Source of the DNA: SMWN01 sp965261165
Lineage (GTDB): Bacteria > Pseudomonadota > Gammaproteobacteria > Eutrophobiales > Eutrophobiaceae
DNA length: 64,000 nucleotides
Direction of reading: 5' to 3'
Assembly: GCA_965261165.1 (NCBI GenBank)
Contig: OZ253445.1
Span: 992,001-1,056,000 of the forward strand
Shown here: piece after piece, positions 1 to 8,768 of the stretch
Position numbering within the stretch: the first letter of the stretch is position 1
Layout: every line of letters starts with the position of its first letter
Notes under the pieces: model-generated
The model's input: the letters and a program-made list of their open reading frames with translations, nothing else
Told to the model about the DNA's origin: nothing
Database searches by the model: none
Translations under genes and position numbers: made by a program

Positions 1-524
1 TAACGCAACAATAATTCATCTCGGTTAAACCATGCCAGCTGCGCAATAATGCTGATCAATAACAATAATACGCCAATTCCCCAGCTTATTGTCGCCAATA
101 TATTTCGCTTTATCGGCAGGTCTTCACGTAATTCATTAGGAATGTCTCCAAGAATCTCATATGGGTATTCACTCAGAAAGTCTATTTCCTCGCTATTCGC
201 TATCTTAGAGCTAGCCTTCTTGTCAGACTCACCTTCATCAGGTCTATTTTCATTAGGGATTACAAATTCAGGCTCTTCATTTAAATCCGCTCCTACCAAT
301 GAATTTTTTGCAGTCACATAATCAAATTTAGAACTCATTTTATCAGGCATTAGTGGAACATCGCTCAAGCGAGAAAGTGCGTTAAATTCATGGCCACAGA
401 CCCCACACCTAACCCGACCATCGGCAATGGATAATTGCGATGCTTGAATACGAAATTGTTTCAGGCAACTGGGACAAGAGGTAAACATCCTTCCAGTTAA
501 CGATGGTGATTCTGAGTTTTGCAT
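1..524 (-). CDS. MJ0042 zinc-ribbon / DUF3426 protein, cut by the left edge
   Basis: The reading frame opens at 524 and stays open to position 1, so the C-terminus is outside the window. The N-terminal 45 residues form a small zinc ribbon with two CxxC pairs (CPSC near residue 17 and CGVC near residue 40), as in MJ0042-type putative zinc-finger proteins. An acidic linker follows, then one hydrophobic helix near residues 145-165, so the protein is probably a single-pass membrane protein with the ribbon in the cytoplasm. In gammaproteobacteria a DUF3426 gene commonly follows prmA and precedes dusB-fis, which fits its place 31 bp downstream of prmA. A second ATG at codon 13 is a possible start. 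Function is unknown. Confidence 0.8.
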   Translation of the reverse strand, partial: MQNSESPSLTGRMFTSCPSCLKQFRIQASQLSIADGRVRCGVCGHEFNALSRLSDVPLMPDKMSSKFDYVTAKNSLVGADLNEEPEFVIPNENRPDEGESDKKASSKIANSEEIDFLSEYPYEILGDIPNELREDLPIKRNILATISWGIGVLLLLISIIAQLAWFNRDELLLR

Positions 525-555
525 TAATCTTTGACTACAGAATTATCTTGAACAT

Positions 556-1437
556 TCATTTTCTAGTTCCGTGCAGTAATGACCACTCTTGTTTGAATAT
601 AGGCTCATCCATATTAAACCAGCTTCGATATGCCTCCAAACATTCCTCGGCCTGGGTCGATAATAAGCCAGATAGCACCAGATCTCCTGCTGGCAGCACC
701 AATTGTGAAAATAGACTGGCTAATTCCTGTAATGGATTCAACAAAATATTTGCGACTAGAATATCCACAGCCGGTAGCCGAATATTATCAGGATGCGCTA
801 TAACCAAACGATCAGTAATTCCATTTCTTTTTGCATTTTCTTTGCTGGCTTGCAAGGCTTGTGAATCAATATCGACCGCATAGACTTTTGCCGCGCCAAG
901 TTTTATAGCCGCCAACGCCAGAATGCCAGAGCCACTTCCAAAATCAATGACGATTTTATCTTTGATATCGTTTCCGGCTAACCATTCAAGATGGGCAGCA
1001 GTCGTTTCATGTGCGCCGGTACCAAAGGCCAGACCAGGATCAAGGATAATGTGAGGAATATCATCGCGCGGTAGTTCACACCAGCTAGGACAAACGCATA
1101 AGTGATCTGCAAATATTTTTACGCCGTGAGCAGATTTAAATTCGTTAACCCAATCACGATCTTCCAACATTGCTATCTCATGCTTGCCGATCTTGCCCTC
1201 ACCAACACGATTACGCAGGCACACGAGCAATGTATCCAGATCGGTATCTTCATGAAGTAGAGCCATAACTTGTGTTTGTTGCCACAACACCAGATCTTTT
1301 TCTATTGCCTGACCAAATATTTTTTCATTATTCATCGCCGTTAGGCTAATAGAAACTGCGCCGAATTGTTCGAGGAGTTCAGATAACTGCTCAGCACTTT
1401 CAAGATCACTTTCCAGTATAAGCTGCAACCAGGGCAT
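556..1437 (-). CDS. prmA: Ribosomal protein L11 methyltransferase
   Basis: PrmA trimethylates lysines and the N-terminus of ribosomal protein L11, using S-adenosylmethionine. The 293-residue length is normal. The N-terminal 60 residues fit the substrate-recognition domain. The linker motif LDPGLAFGTGAHETT lies at 132-146, the SAM loop DFGSGSGIL at 165-173, and an NxxxNPL-type catalytic motif near 230-238. It lies 53 bp downstream of accC on the same strand, the usual accC-prmA order, and is probably cotranscribed with it. Nothing looks damaged. Confidence 0.96.
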   Translation of the reverse strand: MPWLQLILESDLESAEQLSELLEQFGAVSISLTAMNNEKIFGQAIEKDLVLWQQTQVMALLHEDTDLDTLLVCLRNRVGEGKIGKHEIAMLEDRDWVNEFKSAHGVKIFADHLCVCPSWCELPRDDIPHIILDPGLAFGTGAHETTAAHLEWLAGNDIKDKIVIDFGSGSGILALAAIKLGAAKVYAVDIDSQALQASKENAKRNGITDRLVIAHPDNIRLPAVDILVANILLNPLQELASLFSQLVLPAGDLVLSGLLSTQAEECLEAYRSWFNMDEPIFKQEWSLLHGTRK

Positions 1438-1490
1438 ATTTAGGGTAACTCTATAAATTCCGGGCGAAGTAGATTGATAAATGTGACCTT

Positions 1491-2834
1491 TTATTTTAGC
1501 CCTAACTCGTCTTCCAGATAGTGAATGTCTGTTCCACCAGCCATAAATGCGGCATTGGTAATCAGTTTTTGATGCAACAGTATGTTGGTTTTGATCCCAT
1601 CGATAACGATTTCTGATAGTGCTGTCGACATACGCTTCAAGGCCAGATTACGATCATCACCATGGACAATTAATTTACCAATCATGGAGTCATAATGCGG
1701 CGGCACTTTGTAGCCTTGGTAGACGTGTGTATCAACGCGCACACCCGGCCCACCTGGCGGATGATAATGCTCAATCGTTCCAGGTGATGGCATGAAAGTT
1801 TCCGGATCCTCGGCGTTAATTCTACATTCAACAGCGTGGCCTCTAATTTGAATATCTTCCTGTTTGTAAGTGAGTTCATTACCATTGGCAATTCGTAATT
1901 GTTCCTTAACAATATCCACGCCTGTGACTAATTCAGTGACTGGATGCTCAACCTGAACACGAGTGTTCATTTCGATAAAATAAAAATTGTCATTTTCATA
2001 TAAAAATTCGAAGGTTCCTGCGCCGCGATAAGCAATACGTTGACAGGCTTTGACGCAACAAGCCCCGATGGTATTCCTGACTTTTTCTGTAATGCCTGGC
2101 GCTGGCGCTTCTTCGATAACTTTTTGATTCCGACGTTGCATAGAACAATCTCGTTCTCCAAGATGAATGACATTGCCATGCTCATCTGCCAGCACCTGAA
2201 CCTCAACATGTCTTGGATGCTGTAAAAATTTCTCCATATAAACCATGTCATTGCCAAATGTTGTTGTTGCTTCAGCTTTGGTCAGCGAGATTGCATTCTT
2301 TAATGCTGCCTCACTGTTCACCACACGCATACCTCGGCCGCCGCCTCCACCAGATGCCTTAATAATAACCGGATAACCAATGTCTCGTGCAATCTGGAAA
2401 ACACTTTCTGAATTCTCACTGATAGAACCATCGGAACCAGGCACGCACGATACACCGGCTTCTTTCATGGCCGCAATTGCTGAAACCTTATCCCCCATAA
2501 TACGAATGGTCTCAGCACGAGGACCGATGAAGATAAATCCACTTTTTTCAACACGTTCTGCAAAGTCAGCATTTTCTGAAAGGAAACCATAGCCAGGGTG
2601 TATGGCCACTGCATCGGTCACTTCAGCCGCACTAATCACAGCAGGAATATTAAGATAACTTTCAGATGATGCCGCTGGACCTATACAGACTGATTCATCT
2701 GCAAGGAGTACATGTTTTTGCTCCCTATCTGCTTCGGAATATGCCGCCACCGTCTTAATGCCCAGTTCTCTACAGGCACGAAGTATACGGAGTGCAATTT
2801 CGCCACGATTGGCAATGACAATTTTTTCAAGCAT
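1491..2834 (-). CDS. accC: Acetyl-CoA carboxylase, biotin carboxylase subunit
   Basis: AccC carboxylates the biotin on AccB with ATP and bicarbonate, the first half of the malonyl-CoA reaction in fatty acid synthesis. The 447 residues cover the whole family. They include an N-terminal biotin carboxylase fold, an ATP-grasp glycine loop (SGGGGGRGM, 161-169, with Lys159 before it) and the catalytic stretch EMNTRVQVEHPVTE near 288-301. An AGAGGA ribosome site lies just before the ATG. The oddity is the neighbourhood: accB, normally immediately upstream in one operon, is missing here. A decayed IS end starts 30 bp upstream of the start codon, and accB sits at the far right of the window. The promoter now driving accC is therefore unclear. 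Confidence 0.97.
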   Translation of the reverse strand: MLEKIVIANRGEIALRILRACRELGIKTVAAYSEADREQKHVLLADESVCIGPAASSESYLNIPAVISAAEVTDAVAIHPGYGFLSENADFAERVEKSGFIFIGPRAETIRIMGDKVSAIAAMKEAGVSCVPGSDGSISENSESVFQIARDIGYPVIIKASGGGGGRGMRVVNSEAALKNAISLTKAEATTTFGNDMVYMEKFLQHPRHVEVQVLADEHGNVIHLGERDCSMQRRNQKVIEEAPAPGITEKVRNTIGACCVKACQRIAYRGAGTFEFLYENDNFYFIEMNTRVQVEHPVTELVTGVDIVKEQLRIANGNELTYKQEDIQIRGHAVECRINAEDPETFMPSPGTIEHYHPPGGPGVRVDTHVYQGYKVPPHYDSMIGKLIVHGDDRNLALKRMSTALSEIVIDGIKTNILLHQKLITNAAFMAGGTDIHYLEDELGLK

Positions 2835-2863
2835 GATTCCTCTAAAGAAAATTTCTACGAATT

Positions 2864-3286
2864 GAGACTTTTACATAATCCGCACTGATTCTACCGAAAC
2901 AGGAACAATAAGACCATTCTAAAAACCTTAAGGATTATTCATCATGTCTTGGAAAGAATATCCCGAAAAGAATATCCCGTAGGACTACCCAAGGTTGGTT
3001 CGCAGATATGCCTTTAGTAGGACATCAATCAATAAAGATTTAGCTGAAAAAAGCATTATTGTTGTGATAGGCCCTATCAATAGCATTGATGCCACTGTTT
3101 GCGAGGTGCAACAATGTTGGATGAAAAAGAATAAACAAAAGAATAAACATTAAAGAACAAACAAGGGCACAATACCCAAGACCCACAAGCAACATACAAT
3201 ATAAAGACCATAGCAGACGGCAAGCATAACCCCCCCCCCGATGGATTTAAGCGTTTTGTTCGGTGGTTTTATGATGTGAAGGTCTT
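2864..3286. mobile_element. Decayed IS5-type element upstream of accC
   Basis: The left end reads GAGACTTTTACATAATCC and the right end TGATGTGAAGGTCT, imperfect inverted repeats. Both ends and about 100 bp inside the left end match the copy at 53826-54278. The left interior also matches the fragment at 17810-17965. The GAGACCTTTGCA-type terminus is like that of IS5-family elements such as IS1106. No transposase frame survives. About 420 bp remain, less than half of a normal IS5 element. A run of ten or so C residues near 3229-3239 lies inside. The 215 bp between this element and rpiA (3287-3501) hold nothing I recognise. Confidence 0.7.
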
Positions 3287-3501
3287 AATGTTGGTGTTCA
3301 TGGTTCTTATAGTGCGTACCATGGTTGTGAAAATGCTGATTAGCCTCGAAACCAGAGGGTTTATTTCGTTGGTGTATTCGGGTCGGTGATCTGCCTGACT
3401 GTCTCATAGTCAATGCAGTTAAATCAAGGTGGAGAGATTATTTTACATTGCTTATCCGAGACAGCCGCAAACTTTTATTCGGTGCGGCAATGGAGCCGTT
3501 C

Positions 3502-4158
3502 TCAATCCAGAACTTGCACGCTACTGTCGCCAGCAATAAGCAGGACATCCGCAGGTCGTTGGGCAAACAAGCCATTGGTGACGATGCCAGTAAGTTTATT
3601 TAATTCCTGCTCTAGCTCAACAGGCTTAAGAATGTTCAGGTTATGTACATCAAGAATAATATTGCCATTATCCGTAGTAAAGCCTTCACGTAATATCGGT
3701 TGCCCACCCAGCTTGATAATCTCTCTGGCGATATAACTTTGCGCCATAGGAATGACTTCTATTGGCAAGGGAAAAATCCCCAGCACATCGACCAATTTGG
3801 TTTCATCAACAATACAGACAAATTTCTTGCTGGCTGCCGCAACAATTTTTTCTCTTGTCAGCGCACCACCACCGCCTTTGATCAAGTGCAGATGTTTGGT
3901 TACTTCATCCGCTCCGTCTATGTAGACAGGAACGTCATTTGCACTGTTGAGACTTAGCACGGGAATATGATGTTGTTTCAGTAGTGCTTCTGTGGCGTCT
4001 GAACTTGGTACCGCACCATCAATTCTGTGTTTAATGGTGGCAAGGCAATCGATGAAAAAATTAACCGTGCTACCTGTTCCCACTCCGACAATCGTATCGT
4101 CTTCTACATAGACAAGTGCAGATTCTGCAGCCTGTTTCTTTTTTTCATCTTGTGTCAT
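3502..4158 (-). CDS. rpiA: Ribose-5-phosphate isomerase A
   Basis: RpiA interconverts ribose 5-phosphate and ribulose 5-phosphate in the pentose phosphate pathway. The 218 residues match the family. They contain the phosphate loop GVGTGST (25-31), the DGADE motif (81-85), the KGGGG motif (94-98) and the catalytic Glu103 in TREK. The gene is divergent from ilvA with a 99-bp shared promoter region, an rpiA/ilvA arrangement seen in many gammaproteobacteria. Confidence 0.96.
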   Translation of the reverse strand: MTQDEKKKQAAESALVYVEDDTIVGVGTGSTVNFFIDCLATIKHRIDGAVPSSDATEALLKQHHIPVLSLNSANDVPVYIDGADEVTKHLHLIKGGGGALTREKIVAAASKKFVCIVDETKLVDVLGIFPLPIEVIPMAQSYIAREIIKLGGQPILREGFTTDNGNIILDVHNLNILKPVELEQELNKLTGIVTNGLFAQRPADVLLIAGDSSVQVLD

Positions 4159-4257
4159 GTCTATTTTCCGTAGAGCGTATCTTCATAATGAATCTGAAAT
4201 GTTTACCCAAAAAAGGTTAATAGCAATGATTCCCAGTTTTAATGGTATCTTACACGC

Positions 4258-5775
4258 ATGGAAGACTATAAAAAAATGATCGGTGAGGCTTGCGAGCGAG
4301 TTTATGAGGTTGCCCGAAAAACTTCCCTGGATTTTGCTCCAGAAGTTTCAAGGCGGCACGGCAATAAGATACGACTGAAACGTGAGGATCAGCAGCCGGT
4401 TTTTTCTTACAAGTTGCGTGGTGCCTATAATTTGATGGCCAGTTTGTCAGATACTGAAAGGCAAAAAGGCGTCATTGCCGCATCTGCTGGGAATCATGCT
4501 CAAGGTGTTGCGCTTGCTGGAAAAAAATTAGCTATTAAAGCTGTTATAGTGATGCCCAAGACAACACCAGAAATTAAAATTACTGCGGTAAAGCGTTTGG
4601 GTGCAGAAGTCATCCTACATGGCAATAACTACGATGAAGCCAAGGATTATGCTGCCGGAGTCGCAAAACAGGAAGGTAAGGCCTATATCCCTCCTTACGA
4701 TCACCCCATCGTAATTGCTGGTCAGGCAACTATCGCCGTTGAAATATTGGATCAGCATCCAACACAGCCCGATATTATTTTTGTCCCAGTCGGCGGCGGC
4801 GGTTTAATTGCAGGTATTGTTGCTTATCTAAAGGAGACTTCGCCGGAGATAACGATTATCGGTGTTGAACCGGATGAAGCGCCTTGCATGCATGCGGCAT
4901 TGGCTGCTGGCGAACGTGTTGATCTGGAACATATTGGTATTTTTGCCGATGGTGCAGCAGTTCGACAGGCTGGTGAAGAACCTTTTCGCCTGATTCGGGA
5001 TGTTGTTGATGAAATCCTGTTAGTGAATGTTGATGAAATCTGTGCGGCAATAAAAGATATTTTCGAAGATACTCGTTCGATTCCAGAACCTGCAGGCGCA
5101 CTGGCACTGGCCGGACTCAAACAATATGTCGCCAGAGAAGGTATTAGAGATAAAGAGCTGGTGGCTATTTTCAGTGGTGCCAATGTGAATTTTGATCGTC
5201 TGCGTCATATCGCAGAACTTTCAGCGTTGGGCGAAAATCGAGAAGCATTGATCGGCACGACAATCCCGGAAAAGCCTGGAAGTTTCCTTGAATATTGTCA
5301 TGACTTAGGTCCAAGACAAATCACTGAGTTTAATTATCGCTATGATGATTCAAAAACTGCTCACGTATTTACAGGCTTGCAACTACGTCACGGTGTCGAT
5401 GAAAAAAATAAATTGATAGCTAATTTGAAAAGCAAAGGTTATGAAGTCGTCGATCTAAGTAGTGATGAAGTCGCAAAAATGCATGTTCGTTATATGGTTG
5501 GTGGTCATGCGGCTAAAGCAGGGAATGAATTGCTTTATCGCTTTGAATTTCCAGAACGCTCGGGAGCCTTATTGCATTTTCTCGGGCAAATGGGTGAGCG
5601 TTGGAATATTAGTTTGTTTCATTATCGCAATCATGGTGCTGCCTATGGTCGCGTACTGATGGGGATTCAAGTTCCTGATAAGGAATGCCCTGAGTTTCAG
5701 AAATTTCTGGATGGTCTGGGGATGCAGTATTGGGATGAGAGCGGTAATGCAGCGTATGAGATATTTTTGAGTTAG
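4258..5775 (+). CDS. ilvA: Threonine ammonia-lyase, biosynthetic
   Basis: IlvA deaminates threonine to 2-oxobutyrate, the committed step to isoleucine. The 505 residues include the PLP lysine (Lys52 in FSYKLRGAYN), the phosphate-binding GGGGL loop (179-183) and two C-terminal ACT-like regulatory domains (about 325-505). The full regulatory part marks the biosynthetic, isoleucine-inhibited form rather than the short catabolic TdcB. The ATG at 4258 has no ribosome-binding site, and a TATCTT box sits only a few bases upstream, so the message may be nearly leaderless. An alternative start is the ATG at codon 7. Confidence 0.95.
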   Translation: MEDYKKMIGEACERVYEVARKTSLDFAPEVSRRHGNKIRLKREDQQPVFSYKLRGAYNLMASLSDTERQKGVIAASAGNHAQGVALAGKKLAIKAVIVMPKTTPEIKITAVKRLGAEVILHGNNYDEAKDYAAGVAKQEGKAYIPPYDHPIVIAGQATIAVEILDQHPTQPDIIFVPVGGGGLIAGIVAYLKETSPEITIIGVEPDEAPCMHAALAAGERVDLEHIGIFADGAAVRQAGEEPFRLIRDVVDEILLVNVDEICAAIKDIFEDTRSIPEPAGALALAGLKQYVAREGIRDKELVAIFSGANVNFDRLRHIAELSALGENREALIGTTIPEKPGSFLEYCHDLGPRQITEFNYRYDDSKTAHVFTGLQLRHGVDEKNKLIANLKSKGYEVVDLSSDEVAKMHVRYMVGGHAAKAGNELLYRFEFPERSGALLHFLGQMGERWNISLFHYRNHGAAYGRVLMGIQVPDKECPEFQKFLDGLGMQYWDESGNAAYEIFLS

Positions 5776-5857
5776 TAAGTCTACTTTTTTGAGTTACCTA
5801 GGGCAGTCCCTAGCTCATAAACAATTTTGGCACTAGATGATTAAGATTTAGGCGGGT

Positions 5858-6036
5858 ATCAACCGCAGTGTCGCTACAAACCTCAGAACTTGAACCGTGA
5901 GTTCAAGTGGGAAGTAATCATGACATATCAGGCTCCCCACGAATGGATGTGCACACAACGTCAAAAATCAGATTCCCTTAGTAGTATAGATAGGCTCAAG
6001 TCACCACCAGCCTGCTCACGAACACCGCAGAAAATA
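5858..6036 (-). ncRNA. ssrS: 6S RNA
   Basis: 6S RNA mimics an open promoter and sequesters sigma-70 RNA polymerase in stationary phase. On the minus strand the stretch begins near a CTGCGGTGTTCGTGAGCAGG block and closes with GCGACACTGCGG, which can form the terminal stem. Inside is the typical 3' hairpin with arms CTTGAAC and GGTTCAAG. The position directly downstream of zapA is the standard one in gammaproteobacteria. The gene that usually follows (5-formyltetrahydrofolate cyclo-ligase) is absent. Instead the RNA faces the 3' end of ilvA. The ends are approximate. Confidence 0.85.
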
Positions 6037-6092
6037 CCCTAAACTGCTTGTCGCTACTCCAATTCGGCGCTATGTTTTAATTGATCCTGCTA

Positions 6093-6404
6093 CTAAATCC
6101 CCATCTGATTACCTTTCATCAGGACATCATCTATTTTGTTTTGTAAACGCCGAACTACTCCGCCCACGTCCGAAGTATAGCCCTCATTTTCTTTTTTGTA
6201 TGCAAGCATTTCATGGGCAATATTCAGGGCAGCTAAAACAGCAATCTGCTCGCTACCAATGATTTTCCCCGAGGTTTTTACTTCCTGCATTCTTTCGTTC
6301 AATAAACTTGCTGCATCATCGAGAACCTCACGTTCCTCATTACTACATGCAATTAGGTATTCTTTGTCGAGGATGGTGATGCTGGCTGGTTTTGTTTTTC
6401 TCAC
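6093..6404 (-). CDS. zapA: Cell division protein ZapA
   Basis: ZapA is a small cytoplasmic protein that bundles FtsZ filaments at the division ring. The 103 residues show the family layout: an N-terminal globular part with ILDKEYLIACS, then a long helix (about 45-100) for dimer and tetramer formation. It overlaps the upstream ZapB-like gene by 4 bp (ATGA), so the two are translationally coupled. 6S RNA follows. Confidence 0.92.
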   Translation of the reverse strand: MRKTKPASITILDKEYLIACSNEEREVLDDAASLLNERMQEVKTSGKIIGSEQIAVLAALNIAHEMLAYKKENEGYTSDVGGVVRRLQNKIDDVLMKGNQMGI

Positions 6405-6625
6405 GGACGCGTTTCCATTGCACGTAGTCTGGAGATCATTGATTCAATACGGGTTCTTGCCTGTTCAGTTTTCTCTATCAATTCAGCGCGTTCGGTCACC
6501 AGATTACTCTGTTGGCTTCGCAGCGCGGTATTTTCTGATGTCAATTTATTGACTGTGCTGATGAGTTCATCAACGCGCAATTCCAACGCCTTAAGATCGA
6601 CTGCTTCATTATTTTGATCTGCCAT
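6401..6625 (-). CDS. Small coiled-coil protein, TIGR02449/ZapB-like
   Basis: The 74-residue protein is almost entirely a predicted coiled coil with leucines at heptad spacing (residues 8-65). Proteins of this size and composition sit directly upstream of zapA in many gammaproteobacteria and are annotated as TIGR02449 or ZapB-like. The 4-bp overlap with zapA supports a shared role in division-ring organisation. That role is inferred from context, not from any catalytic motif. Confidence 0.8.
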   Translation of the reverse strand: MADQNNEAVDLKALELRVDELISTVNKLTSENTALRSQQSNLVTERAELIEKTEQARTRIESMISRLRAMETRP

Positions 6626-6854
6626 GAATTTATCCCGAAAAATTATGCCCGGCTGTGGTCAAAAGCCTCTGTTTGTTTGTTATCATTTGTGCAATATAGA
6701 ACGAGCGATGGGAGTGGTCAAGATGTGCAGGGGAAAAGCTGACCTGAAACTTGCATTTACAAGCAGTTTGGGTGCGGTTGATTTTAAAAATCAATGAATT
6801 CGACAACGGTTTAGGGCTCATACTCACGATTAAATAGATAGATATTCCGAGAAC

Positions 6855-7430
6855 ATGGATAATATACAAAATTTTGAACAATTAAATGAAATATTGATCA
6901 CTTCAGGAGTTGGATTTCACGCACCAGAATGCCATGGGTTTTTATGTGCATTGGTATGTGGAAATGGGCAGGTTCAGGAGCAGAAAATAAGGGAATATTT
7001 TTTATTGGATAATGATGGAACTGCAAACCCAGATGAATGTTTCAATCGTTTAAAAGCATTAGCTAAAGATATAGAGATTAAGATGCGCTCCCCCGATCTT
7101 GATTTGCAGTTGTTACTTGCGGACGAAGATGAAGCGCTTGCAGAGCAGAGTCGTTCACTTGCAAAGTGGTGTCAGGGCTTTATGAGCGGCATGGGTTTAT
7201 CCGGTGTGAAAGATGAACAAATTCCTTCTGAATCGCAGGAATTGATTAATGATTTTTACAAGATAGCAAATCTGGATGCCGACAATGGAGATAGTTTGGA
7301 CCAGGAGAATGATTTAGCCCTGATGGAATTGATCGAATATGTACGGATAGGAACGATTTATATCTTTGAGGATTTACAGGGCAATGCCAATAGTTCAGGA
7401 AATTATCAGCCTGAGGTATTACATCAATGA
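6855..7430 (+). CDS. YgfB/UPF0149 family protein
   Basis: The 191-residue protein has the UPF0149 signature: an N-terminal HAPECHGFLCALVCG stretch (about 22-36), a central WCQGFMSG motif (near 112-119) and a C-terminal acidic helix with EYVRIG. In many gammaproteobacteria this gene heads the pepP-ubiH-ubiI operon, opposite zapA, exactly as here. It overlaps pepP by 4 bp. The molecular role is not well established. The 229 bp separating it from the ZapB-like gene must hold both divergent promoters, but I could not fix one. Confidence 0.93.
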   Translation: MDNIQNFEQLNEILITSGVGFHAPECHGFLCALVCGNGQVQEQKIREYFLLDNDGTANPDECFNRLKALAKDIEIKMRSPDLDLQLLLADEDEALAEQSRSLAKWCQGFMSGMGLSGVKDEQIPSESQELINDFYKIANLDADNGDSLDQENDLALMELIEYVRIGTIYIFEDLQGNANSSGNYQPEVLHQ

Positions 7431-8740
7431 ACGCCAGGGAATTTACGCATCGACGCAAACGTTTAATGGACATGATGGGCAATGAAAGTATTGCGATCTT
7501 GCCCACTGCCTCGGTATATCTCAGGAACAATGATGTCGAATTTCCCTTTCGTCCGAATAGTGATTTTTATTATATGACAGGTTATCCGGAGCCTGAGGCG
7601 ATTGCTGTACTGATTGCTGACCGCCCCCATGGCGAATATGTTTTGTTTTGCAGGGAACGTGATCCATACAAGGAAACTTGGAATGGCAAGCGCGCTGGTC
7701 TGGAAGGGGCTTGCGAGATTTATGGCGCAGATGATGCCTTTCCTATCGAAGATATGGATGACATTCTACCCAGTCTACTCGAAGATAGAGAACGTATCTT
7801 TTACACCATGGGTAATGATGCAGTTTTTGATCAACGTGTCCTAGGGTGGGTGAATGAGGTTCGAAACAAGGCTCGCACAGGTGTGAATGCACCTGATAAA
7901 TTTATCTCGCTGACACATATCTTGCACGATATGCGACTTTATAAAAGTCGTCAGGAAATTACTGTCATGCGCAAGGCAGCGAAGATCTCAGCAGTAGCAC
8001 ATAAAAGCGCAATGCAAATTTGTCAGCCAGGTTTAATGGAATACCAGATTGAAGCTGAATTAGTCCACAAATTTATGCAACAGGGCTCAAAAATTCCTGC
8101 CTATCCATCGATTGTGGGTGGTGGTGCAAACAGTTGTATTCTGCATTACACGGATAATGACGAAGAACTCAAAGAAGGTGATGTTTTGTTGATCGATGCT
8201 GGCGCTGAATATGAAGGTTATGCTAGTGATATCACGCGAACATTTCCGGTCAATGGAAAATTTAGCAAGGCACAAAAAGATATTTATAAAGTTGTTTTGC
8301 ACGCACAGTTGTTAGCGATAGCAGAGATTAAGCCGGGGAACCATTGGAATGATCCTCATAAAGCTGCAGTAAAAGCCATTACTGAAGGTTTGTTATACTT
8401 GGGAATCCTCAAGGGCAAGTTAAGCACATTATTGAAGGAGCATGCCTATAGTAAATATTATATGCATCGTACCGGCCACTGGCTGGGCATGGATGTGCAT
8501 GATGTCGGTGATTACAAGGTCGATGGTGAGTGGCGTATGCTGGAGCCGGGAATGGTGCTGACGGTTGAGCCTGGTTTATATTTGCCAGCTAAGACTAAAG
8601 GTCTGGCAAAGAAATGGTGGGATATCGGCATCAGAATAGAAGATGATGTTCTGGTGACTAAAGATGGTCATGATGTGCTTAGCAAAGACACACCAAAAAC
8701 AATCAATGAGATAGAAATGTTGATGGCTGACATTGCCTAA
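7427..8740 (+). CDS. pepP: Xaa-Pro aminopeptidase (aminopeptidase P)
   Basis: PepP removes N-terminal residues that precede proline, using two manganese ions. The 437 residues comprise an N-terminal creatinase-like domain (1-170) and a C-terminal pita-bread catalytic domain. The metal ligands are visible: Asp257 (DAGAEYEGYASD), Asp268, His351 (HRTGHWLG), Glu381 (EPGLY) and Glu405 (RIEDD). Translational overlap with the YgfB gene upstream and the ubiH gene 28 bp downstream show a single operon. Confidence 0.96.
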   Translation: MNAREFTHRRKRLMDMMGNESIAILPTASVYLRNNDVEFPFRPNSDFYYMTGYPEPEAIAVLIADRPHGEYVLFCRERDPYKETWNGKRAGLEGACEIYGADDAFPIEDMDDILPSLLEDRERIFYTMGNDAVFDQRVLGWVNEVRNKARTGVNAPDKFISLTHILHDMRLYKSRQEITVMRKAAKISAVAHKSAMQICQPGLMEYQIEAELVHKFMQQGSKIPAYPSIVGGGANSCILHYTDNDEELKEGDVLLIDAGAEYEGYASDITRTFPVNGKFSKAQKDIYKVVLHAQLLAIAEIKPGNHWNDPHKAAVKAITEGLLYLGILKGKLSTLLKEHAYSKYYMHRTGHWLGMDVHDVGDYKVDGEWRMLEPGMVLTVEPGLYLPAKTKGLAKKWWDIGIRIEDDVLVTKDGHDVLSKDTPKTINEIEMLMADIA

Positions 8741-8768
8741 CGATATTCTATAAATATGGCTTATCAAT

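Noticed and set aside
3229..3239. Poly-C run as a contingency tract
   Set aside because: It lies inside a dead IS with no reading frame to control.
5798..5833. Palindrome after ilvA as an intrinsic terminator
   Set aside because: The T run lies before the hairpin on the plus strand, and there is no T run after it on either strand. The evidence is too weak.
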